A DNA stretch of 6,408 nucleotides from Acidobacteriaceae bacterium (lineage in GTDB: Bacteria > Acidobacteriota > Terriglobia > Terriglobales > Acidobacteriaceae): NCBI GenBank assembly GCA_003152795.1, contig PMBA01000131.1:5810-12217 (forward strand). Reading direction: 5' to 3'. The stretch's first letter is position 1; every line of letters starts with the position of its first letter. The notes beneath the pieces were generated by a model. The model searched no databases. It was not told the DNA's origin and saw only the letters and a program-made list of their open reading frames with translations. The position numbers were made by a program, and so were the translations under genes. This document shows, piece by piece, positions 1-4,622 of this stretch.

Positions 1-325
1 CGTATGGATAGTAGCCACGACGCCCGTGGAACCCTCGATGATCGTAGGAGCGGTTCCCTGTCCGAATGCGGACACCACGGCTGGGATTTACCCCGCGGAA
101 CGAACCGTATCCGGCTGAAGCATGTCCTTCGGAACCACGCCCTGAGAAGGCATGGCCGGAAAAAACATGCGCCGAACCAACATGCGCGGAACCAGAGGAG
201 TGTGAGGAAAAGCCGCCGTGCGAACCACCCTGTCCGCCACCGCGGCCCTGCGCCCAGACCGGCAACGCCAGCACAACAACCACCAACGCCGCTATGCACG
301 CCACCGCGTAAAAAGAGCGCCGCAT
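1..325 (-). CDS. Secreted Gly/Ser/His-rich protein, 5' part only (cut by left edge)
   Basis: The frame is open from an ATG at 325-323 to the window edge, giving 108 residues with no stop. Residues 1-25 form a clear Sec signal peptide: basic MRRS, a hydrophobic core (residues 7-21, with VVVV at 15-18), then PVWA before Q26, which fits signal peptidase I cleavage. The mature part is low complexity, rich in Gly, Ser and His, with a degenerate repeat around residues 43-68 (SAHVGSAHVFSGHAFSG). It turns Arg/Tyr-rich towards residues 85-108 (RGFHGRRGYYPY). I see no enzymatic motif. Similar Gly/His/Tyr-rich exported proteins occur in soil bacteria without known function. It lies 129 bp downstream of the nucleotidyltransferase gene on the same strand and has its own -10-like box. 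No proper Shine-Dalgarno sequence is present, since the only purine run (AGGGG) ends one base before the ATG. The signal peptide is the main reason to trust the call; function is unknown. Confidence 0.72.
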   Translation of the reverse strand, partial: MRRSFYAVACIAALVVVVLALPVWAQGRGGGQGGSHGGFSSHSSGSAHVGSAHVFSGHAFSGRGSEGHASAGYGSFRGVNPSRGVRIRTGNRSYDHRGFHGRRGYYPY

Positions 326-337
326 GCCCCTAGTATA
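326..337 (-). promoter_or_regulatory. -10-like box abutting the start codon (possible leaderless start)
   Basis: Read on the minus strand, TATACT (337-332) is followed by six bases (AGGGGC) and then the ATG at 325. A -10 hexamer at this distance puts the transcription start at or within a base or two of the A of ATG, so the mRNA would be leaderless. No good -35 hexamer is seen 16-18 bp upstream. Chance occurrence cannot be excluded. Confidence 0.4.
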
Positions 338-403
338 GCGCACTTCATCCCCGCAAACCCCGCCACAGTAGCTCACTCCAGGATTTGTTTTTGGCACGTG
401 TAG

Positions 404-423
404 AGCGGGCGCCCCCGCCCGCT
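404..423. repeat. Perfect GC-rich inverted repeat in the intergenic gap
   Basis: AGCGGGCG, a CCCC loop, then CGCCCGCT form a perfect 8-bp stem between the nucleotidyltransferase stop (455) and the next gene (325). No T-run follows on either strand, so it is a poor intrinsic terminator. With the preceding bases (GTAGAGCGGGCG, 400-411) it resembles the GTAGGGACGGGCG repeats at 2905-2960, so it is probably a member of the same interspersed repeat family. Confidence 0.6.
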
Positions 424-454
424 GCCCTAGCCGTTGACCTTCCAACCTGCCGCC

Positions 455-2095
455 CTATTTCTTCTTCTTCGCCGTGGCCTTCGCTTTGGTTTTCGCGGGA
501 CGTTTCACCGGCTTGGCAGGTTTGCTGGGCTTCTTGACCACGGCAGCCTTGGCGGGCTTACTAACCTTGGCAGCCGCCGCAGGCTTCGCCGCAGCCGCAG
601 GTTTTGCAGCAACGACCGGCTTCGCCGGCACCGCGCCCTTAACCGCTGCCGCGCCTTTCACTGGGATCGGCGCCACCGCTGTCACCGGCGCCGTCGCGGC
701 TTTTCCCTTCCCCTTCGCGCCCTGCTTGCCGCTCACCGCTGCCGGCGGAGCAACCACTACCGCCGGGGCCTTGGCTCCTCGACCGCGCTTTGCTGGCGGA
801 GGCGGTGGTGGTGGTGGAGGCGGAGGCGCCAGCGGCTTCAGGAACTTCAAAGTCTCAGTCCGCGAACGCAGCTTGCCATCCAGCAGCAACAGGAACACAT
901 CGTTGGCGATCTTCGCATACGCCGGCATCTGCGGCGTAATGTGCAGTTCTGTCATCTCCGGCAACGGAACCTTCTGCTGCACCTGCCGCCACTTGGTAAA
1001 GAAATTCTTGATCTTCTGCGCCACCGCCTGCTGCCGCGCCGTCACCGCCAGAAACAAAATCATCTCCGGCCGAGCCGACGACAGCAACTGCCACGTCCGC
1101 GATGGCGTCGCCGCTTCCTTCCCCATCAAGCGCTTCGCCAGGCTGTGCGCGTTCCCATCCAGATCCTTCCACGCCTCCACCAGGTCCTTGCGCGGTATCG
1201 CCCGCCGCAAGTCCGATATATCTTTGTCGCCCAGTCGTTCGGTCAGGAAGTGCAGCACGGCCGGCGCAACCTCCGGCGTGTAGCCCAGTTCGTTCATCTG
1301 CTGCCGCGTCTTCATCAGCCCGCCCAGCCCCGCCGTGTCCACCTTGGCCGTGCTCCAGCGCGGATTCAATACCTTCAGCCATCCCTCTTTTTCGTACGCC
1401 TTCAGCACCCCCAGCGCGTCATCCTCGTAGGCCAACTGCTCGATCTCGTATCCGATGTTCGAACTCTGGATGTATTCGATGTAGTTGTTTTCTTTGCCCG
1501 ATTCGTAACGCGCCTGTGTCCGCTCCTCGAGCGGCCAGTGAAAACGCGTGGCGAAACGCGTGGCGCGGATCATCCGCGAGGGATCCTCGAGAAACGCGTA
1601 GTTGTGCAGCACCCGAATCACTTTCGCTTCGATATCGGCCGCGCCGTTGAACGGATCCATCAACAAACCACGCGATCCCTCGTTCAGCGAAAGCGCCATC
1701 GCGTTCACCGTGAAATCGCGCCGCCGCAGATCCTCAATGATCGTCGCCGGAGCCAGTTGCGGCGGTTTGCCGGGCTTGTCGTAGCGCTCCGAGCGCGCCA
1801 TCGCGATCTCCGCCCGAACCCCGCCCGGCAGCGTCAGCAGCAACGACCGCGTCTCGGCATCGGCGTCGCCCACCACCGCTCCCGACCGCTCCAGATCTTT
1901 CTGTAGCTTGAGCGCGTTGCCCTGAACCGTAAAATCCAGGTCGCGGATGGGAAATCCCGTGATGATGTCGCGGATCGCGCCACCCGTCAGATACAGGTTC
2001 ATCCCCGCCGCCTTCGCGGCGTCTAGAACGAGGGTGACTGCCTTTTGTTGGTCCGGCGAGAGCCGGGTTTCCAGCGTGTATATGTAATCGGCCAT
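455..2095 (-). CDS. cca: tRNA CCA-adding nucleotidyltransferase / poly(A) polymerase family protein with basic C-terminal tail
   Basis: This cytoplasmic enzyme should add nucleotides to RNA 3' ends, most likely CCA to tRNA. The class II nucleotidyltransferase head is complete: GGAIRD at residues 38-43; the metal-binding DLD (D52, D54) in IRDLDF; RRDFTVNAM at 125-133; DPFNGAADI at 147-155; and the base-recognition EDxxR motif at 170-174 (EDPSR) followed by MIRATRFATRF. Residues about 200-420 are helical and diverged, and I see no HD phosphohydrolase motif. Residues 424-434 are eleven prolines and 435-546 a Lys/Ala/Pro tail, so at 546 aa it exceeds typical bacterial CCA enzymes (roughly 400-450). 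The ATG start is preceded by AGGAAGG one base upstream, a close but usable ribosome binding site; a sigma70-like promoter lies about 130 bp upstream. CCA-adding and poly(A)-adding members share these motifs, so the exact activity is inferred. Confidence 0.88.
   Translation of the reverse strand: MADYIYTLETRLSPDQQKAVTLVLDAAKAAGMNLYLTGGAIRDIITGFPIRDLDFTVQGNALKLQKDLERSGAVVGDADAETRSLLLTLPGGVRAEIAMARSERYDKPGKPPQLAPATIIEDLRRRDFTVNAMALSLNEGSRGLLMDPFNGAADIEAKVIRVLHNYAFLEDPSRMIRATRFATRFHWPLEERTQARYESGKENNYIEYIQSSNIGYEIEQLAYEDDALGVLKAYEKEGWLKVLNPRWSTAKVDTAGLGGLMKTRQQMNELGYTPEVAPAVLHFLTERLGDKDISDLRRAIPRKDLVEAWKDLDGNAHSLAKRLMGKEAATPSRTWQLLSSARPEMILFLAVTARQQAVAQKIKNFFTKWRQVQQKVPLPEMTELHITPQMPAYAKIANDVFLLLLDGKLRSRTETLKFLKPLAPPPPPPPPPPPAKRGRGAKAPAVVVAPPAAVSGKQGAKGKGKAATAPVTAVAPIPVKGAAAVKGAVPAKPVVAAKPAAAAKPAAAAKVSKPAKAAVVKKPSKPAKPVKRPAKTKAKATAKKKK
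458..826 (-). other. Poly-proline linker plus histone H1-like Lys/Ala/Pro tail of the nucleotidyltransferase
   Basis: Codons for residues 424-434 (826-794) give eleven consecutive prolines using mixed CCT/CCG/CCA codons, so this is not a simple codon-slippage tract. Residues 435-546 contain 26 Lys and 3 Arg and not one Asp or Glu; the rest is mostly Ala, Pro, Val and Gly, ending in four lysines. Units such as KPAAAAK and KPAK recur. Such tails are typical of disordered nucleic-acid-binding extensions (histone H1-like proteins, AlgP-type proteins). The role here is inferred: non-specific RNA or DNA binding. Confidence 0.8.
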
Positions 2096-2143
2096 GCCTT
2101 CCTAGTCGCCTTGCGGTGGCCCTTCTGTGGTTCGACCTGGGCG

Positions 2144-2163
2144 TTATTCACAGCTTTTCCACA
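2144..2163 (+). promoter_or_regulatory. Two tandem DnaA-box-like 9-mers
   Basis: TTATTCACA (2144-2152) and TTTTCCACA (2155-2163) each differ by one base from the E. coli DnaA box TTATCCACA and fit the looser TTWTNCACA consensus. They lie in the same direction, 11 bp start to start (about one helical turn), in the divergent region and within the likely 5' leader of the nucleotidyltransferase transcript. An AT-richer stretch (2200-2280) follows. There is no dnaA or other replication gene in the window, so a DnaA-responsive regulatory site or chance is as likely as an origin. Confidence 0.35.
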
Positions 2164-2226
2164 GGGCGCAGCCCGCATCTTGGAGAGCTGCCCGGTCGCG
2201 AAATCTAACTGCTTCTATACATTAGA

Positions 2227-2255
2227 CTTATACCGCAAACTCACATTCCAGTAAA
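2227..2255 (-). promoter_or_regulatory. Sigma70-type promoter for the nucleotidyltransferase gene
   Basis: On the minus strand a -35 TTTACT (2255-2250, four of six consensus bases) and a -10 TATAAG (2232-2227, five of six) are separated by exactly 17 bp. Transcription would start near 2220, giving a leader of about 125 nt before the ATG at 2095. That leader covers the two DnaA-box-like 9-mers. Confidence 0.55.
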
Positions 2256-2408
2256 CTAGAGAAAATAACACAAGGTTTACCGTTTGGCTACTGCGAAGCC
2301 ACAAACTCTCCGAATTCCTCCGGAAAGTGCGAGAATCCATCTTGGAGCTTTCCAGCGCCCGCCTCGGACTCCGCTGTCCGTGCGGCTTCTGAAAGCATCT
2401 CGAACCTG

Positions 2409-2888
2409 ATGCCCTCGACCCACAAGAAAGTCATCGTGCGGAAACACGATCGCGACTCGGTCGCTGGTTTCGTCGCCCCCGCCAACTTTGTCGTGGAGGG
2501 CAAACTCGAACTGCTCAACACCTCCGGCAATGTCGTCGCCATCGACTTGCGCGACATCAAAGCCGTCTATTTTGTCCGCGAGTTTTCCGATTCCGACATC
2601 ATGCTCCGCAAGACCTTCACCACCCGCCCCCGAACCGAAGGCCTCTGGGTCCGCCTGCGCTTCAAAGACAGCGACGTGATTGAAGGCATCCTCCCCAACG
2701 ACCTGACCCAAAATCCCGCCGAGGGATTTCTGCTGAACCCTCCCGACCTGCGCTCCAACACGCAGCGCGTCTTCGTACCCAGAGAAGCGCTCACGTCGGT
2801 AACCGTCCTGGCCGTAATCGGAGCCGCCAACCGCCGCCGCCGCGGCGGCCAGCCCGATACCAGACAGGTCACCCTGTTCGAGCAGTAA
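2409..2888 (+). CDS. Conserved-looking 159-aa protein of unknown function
   Basis: The product starts MPSTHKKVIVRKHDRDSVAGFV. It has no signal peptide or membrane segment and alternates short hydrophobic strands with charged turns: KLELLNTSGNVVAIDLRDIKAVYFV (residues 32-56), then GLWVRLRFKDSDVIEGIL (77-94), then QRVFVPREALTSVTVLAVIG (119-138). This suggests a small all-beta cytoplasmic protein, perhaps two related beta modules. It resembles uncharacterised acidobacterial proteins I have seen, but I do not recognise a function. The end (139-159) is basic (NRRRRGG), then TLFEQ. Hydrophobic periodicity favours this strand over the long antisense frame. The ATG at 2409 is the only standard start in the open frame; there is no clear Shine-Dalgarno sequence (only GAAAG about 13 bases upstream). 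It is divergent from the nucleotidyltransferase gene, and lpxD follows on the same strand after 191 bp of repeats. Confidence 0.78.
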   Translation: MPSTHKKVIVRKHDRDSVAGFVAPANFVVEGKLELLNTSGNVVAIDLRDIKAVYFVREFSDSDIMLRKTFTTRPRTEGLWVRLRFKDSDVIEGILPNDLTQNPAEGFLLNPPDLRSNTQRVFVPREALTSVTVLAVIGAANRRRRGGQPDTRQVTLFEQ

Positions 2889-2904
2889 GACGCGCATAGC
2901 CCGC

Positions 2905-2960
2905 GTAGGGACACGCGTACGCTCGCGTGGGGACGGGCGTAGCTAGTGTAGGGACGGGCG
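2905..2960 (+). repeat. Three tandem-spaced copies of a GTAGGGACGGGCG-type repeat
   Basis: GTAGGGAC (2905-2912), GTGGGGACGGGCG (2927-2939) and GTAGGGACGGGCG (2948-2960) recur with a spacing of 21-22 bp. Between the first two, CACGCG (2912-2917) and CGCGTG (2924-2929) form a 6-bp stem. The last copy continues into CGGGC/GCCCG (2955-2959 with 2970-2974), a 5-bp stem. The inverted repeat at 400-423 is a further diverged relative. This is intergenic repeat DNA of unknown role. Confidence 0.6.
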
Positions 2961-2974
2961 CCCTCGCAAGCCCG

Positions 2975-2995
2975 CCCTGAGCGAAGTCGACAGGG
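2975..2995. repeat. CCTGAGCGAAG-type interspersed repeat forming a hairpin
   Basis: CCCTG (2975-2979) and CAGGG (2991-2995) flank AGCGAAGTCGA. The core CCTGAGCGAAG is shared with the repeat at 5521-5544, read there on the minus strand. Sequences of this kind are scattered through intergenic regions of many GC-rich genomes, including acidobacteria. No T-run follows, so it is not an obvious terminator. Confidence 0.6.
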
Positions 2996-3000
2996 TCCAA

Positions 3001-3017
3001 GCCGAGCGCAGCTCGGC
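3001..3017. repeat. Perfect 7-bp hairpin upstream of lpxD
   Basis: GCCGAGC, loop GCA, GCTCGGC form a perfect stem. It directly follows the CCTGAGCGAAG hairpin and could help separate the 159-aa gene's transcript from lpxD, but no U-tract follows. The remainder up to lpxD (3018-3079) holds only the -10-like box. Confidence 0.5.
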
Positions 3018-3058
3018 CGCCCGCCGCAATCTCCAACCCGCCACCCGCCAGCCTCCGC

Positions 3059-3064
3059 TACAAT
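3059..3064 (+). promoter_or_regulatory. -10-like box close upstream of lpxD
   Basis: TACAAT matches the TATAAT consensus at five of six bases and ends 15 bases before the lpxD ATG, implying a leader of only about 9 nt. No recognisable -35 lies at the usual spacing. Its existence suggests lpxD has its own promoter rather than depending on the gene upstream. Confidence 0.4.
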
Positions 3065-3079
3065 TCCCCAGACACCGCC

Positions 3080-4084
3080 ATGAAACTATCCGACATCGCC
3101 AAAGCCCTGAACGCCCGCATCGAAAACGCCTCTCCCGACACCGAAATCACCGGCGTAGCCGGCATTGAACTCGCCGCCCCCGGCCAGCTCACCTTCGTCT
3201 CCAATCCTAAATACAACGCCGCCGCGAAAACCACTAAGGCCTCGGCGGTCATCGTCTCCGAATCATTTCCAACTATCCCCATGGGGATGCTTCGAAGCCG
3301 GAATCCCTACCTCGCCTGGGCCAAAGCCATAGAACTCTTCTACCAGCCGCCCCGCTATGCCCCTGGAATCCATCCCACCGCCGTCGTTCATCCCAGGGCA
3401 AAGCTGGGCAAGGGCGCCCACCTCGGCCCCTACGTAGTCGTCGACGAAGACGTCGTCATCGGAGACAACGCCGTCCTCCTGGCCCACGTCGTCATCTATC
3501 GCGGAGTCACCATAGGCAATAATTTCTTCGCCCACGCCCATGCCGTGATCCGGGAATTCTGCCGCCTGGGAGACAACGTCCTGCTGCAGAACGGCGTGGT
3601 CGTAGGCTCCGACGGCTTCGGCTTCGCCAAGGACGACGAAGGCCACTGGCACAAGATCGTCCAATCCGGCAACGTGGTAGTCGAGAGCGGCGCCGAGATC
3701 CAGGCCAACACCTGCATCGACCGGGCCAGCATAGGCGAGACCCGCATCGGACAAGGCGCCAAACTAGACAACCTGGTCCACATCGGCCACAGTTGCACCA
3801 TCGGCCACGACACCCTGCTCTGCGCCCAGGTTGGCCTGGCCGGCACCACCGACGTGGGCAACAACGTCATCCTGGCTGGACAAGTAGGGGTCAGCGGCCA
3901 CGTCAAGATCGGGGACGGCGCCGTAGCCATTGCCCAGAGCGGCATCCCCCACGACGTCCCCCCCGGGGCCATGGTCAGCGGCGCCCCCGCCATCGATCAC
4001 AGGCTGTGGCTAAAGTGCTGCGCCGTCTACGCCAAACTGCCGGAGATGGCCAAGGCGGTACGAAAGCTGTCGGGAGGGGAGTAA
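3080..4084 (+). CDS. lpxD: UDP-3-O-(3-hydroxyacyl)glucosamine N-acyltransferase
   Basis: LpxD transfers a 3-hydroxyacyl chain from acyl-ACP to the 2-amino group of UDP-3-O-acylglucosamine, the third step of lipid A synthesis, in the cytoplasm. The 334 residues match the family length. Residues 1-95 are the N-terminal uridine-binding domain (TFVSNPKY at 38-45). Residues 96-300 are a left-handed beta-helix of hexapeptide repeats such as IGDNAV, IGNNFF and IGETRI. The family signature GSDGFGFA is at 176-183. H237 in VHIGHSC aligns with the catalytic base of E. coli LpxD (H239), and H274 (SGHVKIG) with H276. The C-terminal part (302-334) is helical, as in the acyl-carrier-binding extension. There is no clear Shine-Dalgarno sequence. 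The gene stands alone: no fabZ, lpxA or lpxB follows, and plsC lies convergent after a 538-bp gap. Confidence 0.97.
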   Translation: MKLSDIAKALNARIENASPDTEITGVAGIELAAPGQLTFVSNPKYNAAAKTTKASAVIVSESFPTIPMGMLRSRNPYLAWAKAIELFYQPPRYAPGIHPTAVVHPRAKLGKGAHLGPYVVVDEDVVIGDNAVLLAHVVIYRGVTIGNNFFAHAHAVIREFCRLGDNVLLQNGVVVGSDGFGFAKDDEGHWHKIVQSGNVVVESGAEIQANTCIDRASIGETRIGQGAKLDNLVHIGHSCTIGHDTLLCAQVGLAGTTDVGNNVILAGQVGVSGHVKIGDGAVAIAQSGIPHDVPPGAMVSGAPAIDHRLWLKCCAVYAKLPEMAKAVRKLSGGE

Positions 4085-4114
4085 TTCGGATTTGATTGTT
4101 TGTTTTGCGAGAAG

Positions 4115-4130
4115 TGTTCCACGTGGAACA
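4115..4130. promoter_or_regulatory. parS: parS centromere site (ParB binding)
   Basis: TGTTCCACGTGGAACA is a perfect 16-bp palindrome. It matches the bacterial parS consensus (TGTTTCACGTGAAACA class), and the core GTTCCACGTGGAAC is the form known from pseudomonads. parS nucleates ParB spreading, recruits ParA and SMC condensin, and normally lies in the origin-proximal part of the chromosome. It sits 30 bp past the lpxD stop in non-coding DNA, between convergent genes. ParA and ParB are not encoded in the window. Confidence 0.85.
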
Positions 4131-4148
4131 TTGTACAGGCTATCATGT

Positions 4149-4171
4149 ACGTATAGTTTTACACGTATAAT
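4149..4171 (+). promoter_or_regulatory. Promoter-like site with perfect TATAAT
   Basis: A perfect -10 hexamer TATAAT lies at 4166-4171. A second TATAGT at 4152-4157 is part of a direct repeat, ACGTATA, at 4149-4155 and 4163-4169 (14 bp apart), which could be an operator or twin start sites. A matching -35 is not evident: the hexamer 17 bp upstream is TCATGT. Transcription from TATAAT would start around 4178, where an ATG is followed at once by TGA. It therefore does not serve a normal ATG-started gene, which supports an RNA product. Confidence 0.45.
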
Positions 4172-4183
4172 GGCTGCATGTGA

Positions 4184-4201
4184 AACAGCCGGAAGGCTGT
4201 T
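4184..4201 (+). other. Hairpin with GNRA tetraloop
   Basis: AACAGCC (4184-4190), GGAA, GGCTGTT (4195-4201) form a perfect 7-bp stem with a GNRA loop. The GGCTG at 4172-4176 could pair instead with CAGCC at 4186-4190, giving a competing 5-bp stem. The hairpin begins about six bases after the predicted transcription start. Confidence 0.5.
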
Positions 4202-4204
4202 ACG

Positions 4205-4249
4205 GGGCCGCCGGCGACAGCGGGAAATTGCGCGGGAGCGGGCTTTTTT
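4205..4249 (+). terminator. Possible weak terminator: GC-rich segment followed by six Ts
   Basis: GGGC directly precedes TTTTTT (4244-4249). The best upstream partner for GCGGGC is GCCGGC near 4210, leaving one G-G mismatch, so the stem is imperfect. It could end lpxD transcription or a short RNA started near 4178. Confidence 0.25.
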
Positions 4250-4500
4250 GTGTCGGCGCGTGGCGGGCTGAGTGCCGGGTATTCCAGGTTCCTGCTGCGC
4301 ACACAGGCACCCCGGTACACCGCTTCGGCAAGGGCGGTCGGGGCCGCGATTACGAAATCCGAACAAAAAGCCCGAACCCGTTAAACGGGGAAGGGTTGGT
4401 GTATGGTCATCGGCATCTCTCATGGCTCTTCGGTGCTGCGAGGCTGCCTCTCCCCTTCTGTGGCCACGCGCGGCGACTGAGTCAGTTCCAAGGGAGTAGG

Positions 4501-4554
4501 GGGTGGGCGTGTTTCCGGTTCTGTGCAGAGCCGGGCGCCCACCCTTCGTTTTTT
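4501..4554 (+). terminator. Strong intrinsic terminator
   Basis: GGGTGGGCG (4501-4509) pairs with CGCCCACCC (4536-4544) in a perfect 9-bp stem. An inner stem, CCGGTTCT (4515-4522) with AGAGCCGG (4527-4534, one G-U pair), has the 4-nt loop GTGC. TTCG and six Ts (4549-4554) follow. The T-run is on the plus strand only, so it stops rightward transcription from lpxD or the putative RNA before it runs into plsC. Confidence 0.75.
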
Positions 4555-4622
4555 GAAAGCGTGGGATCTCACCCCGAGTGAAAAGCGCGAGAGGAGGCGC
4601 AGGCGGCAACAAACAAGACTGC

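Larger units (their letters stand above)
2096..2408. other. Divergent intergenic region, AT-richer than its surroundings
   Basis: This 313-bp gap separates the divergent nucleotidyltransferase gene (minus) and the 159-aa gene (plus). It holds the minus-strand promoter at 2227-2255 and the DnaA-box-like pair at 2144-2163. Positions 2200-2280 are clearly AT-richer than the flanking genes. The plus reading frame of the 159-aa gene stays open upstream to a stop at 2223-2225 but contains no ATG, GTG or TTG before 2409. I found no convincing promoter for the plus-strand gene. Confidence 0.7.
4178..4554 (+). ncRNA. Putative non-coding transcript of unknown family
   Basis: The predicted start near 4178 (from TATAAT at 4166-4171) and the strong intrinsic terminator ending at 4554 define a unit of about 375 nt with no credible protein. 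It begins with a 7-bp hairpin capped by a GGAA (GNRA) tetraloop at 4184-4201. A T-run at 4244-4249 could end a shorter product of about 70 nt. I looked for the hallmarks of tmRNA, RNase P RNA and the signal recognition particle RNA and did not find them, nor did I recognise a riboswitch. The unit may instead be repeat-derived spacer DNA with a fortuitous promoter and the terminator of lpxD. Confidence 0.3.
4085..4622. other. Long convergent intergenic region with parS, promoter, hairpins and terminator
   Basis: This 538-bp gap lies between the 3' ends of lpxD and plsC. From left to right it has an AT-rich stretch with the parS palindrome, a TATAAT promoter-like site, a GNRA-capped hairpin, a GC-rich segment ending in six Ts (4244-4249), small hairpins such as CCCGTT/AACGGG (4378-4390), and a strong terminator ending at 4554. 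The frames that cross it have no domain, and the longest plus-strand one is interrupted by the terminator, so I do not call a protein here. Confidence 0.75.

Noticed and set aside
395..400. CACGTG palindrome as a second parS
   Set aside because: The flanks (TTGG and TAGA) do not continue the parS palindrome beyond the central six bases.
434..1906. Long plus-strand open frames antisense to the nucleotidyltransferase (490 aa and 269 aa)
   Set aside because: They mirror the GC-rich minus-strand gene, give Arg/His/Leu-rich or Gly/Ala-rich low-complexity products and lack domains, while the minus strand shows the full set of nucleotidyltransferase motifs.
2277..2897. 206-aa minus-strand frame over the 159-aa gene
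   Set aside because: It is compositionally biased, has no motif and is antisense to the frame with good hydrophobic periodicity. The plus frame is preferred, though without homologs this is a judgement.
2889..3079. CRISPR array from the repeats upstream of lpxD
   Set aside because: Repeats are short, diverged and 21-22 bp apart, leaving spacers of only about 10 bp, with no cas genes.
4157..4171. Degenerate second parS copy (TTTTACACGTATAAT)
   Set aside because: It resembles parS only with an inserted base and a poor right arm, and is better explained by the TATAAT box and direct repeat.
4178..4554. tmRNA, RNase P RNA or SRP RNA in the gap
   Set aside because: The conserved segments are missing: no T-loop-like GGTTCAA near the 3' end, no GAGGAAAGTCC, no GGAAGGAAGCAG.
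4180..4581. 133-aa plus-strand frame starting with GTG just after TATAAT
   Set aside because: The promoter position is tempting for a leaderless start, but the strong terminator lies inside its last third and the product is a Cys/Gly/Arg mixture with no motif.
4010..4612. 200-aa minus-strand frame in the lpxD-plsC gap
   Set aside because: It runs into the antisense of lpxD, crosses parS and the terminator, and is Arg/Pro/Ser-rich without domains.
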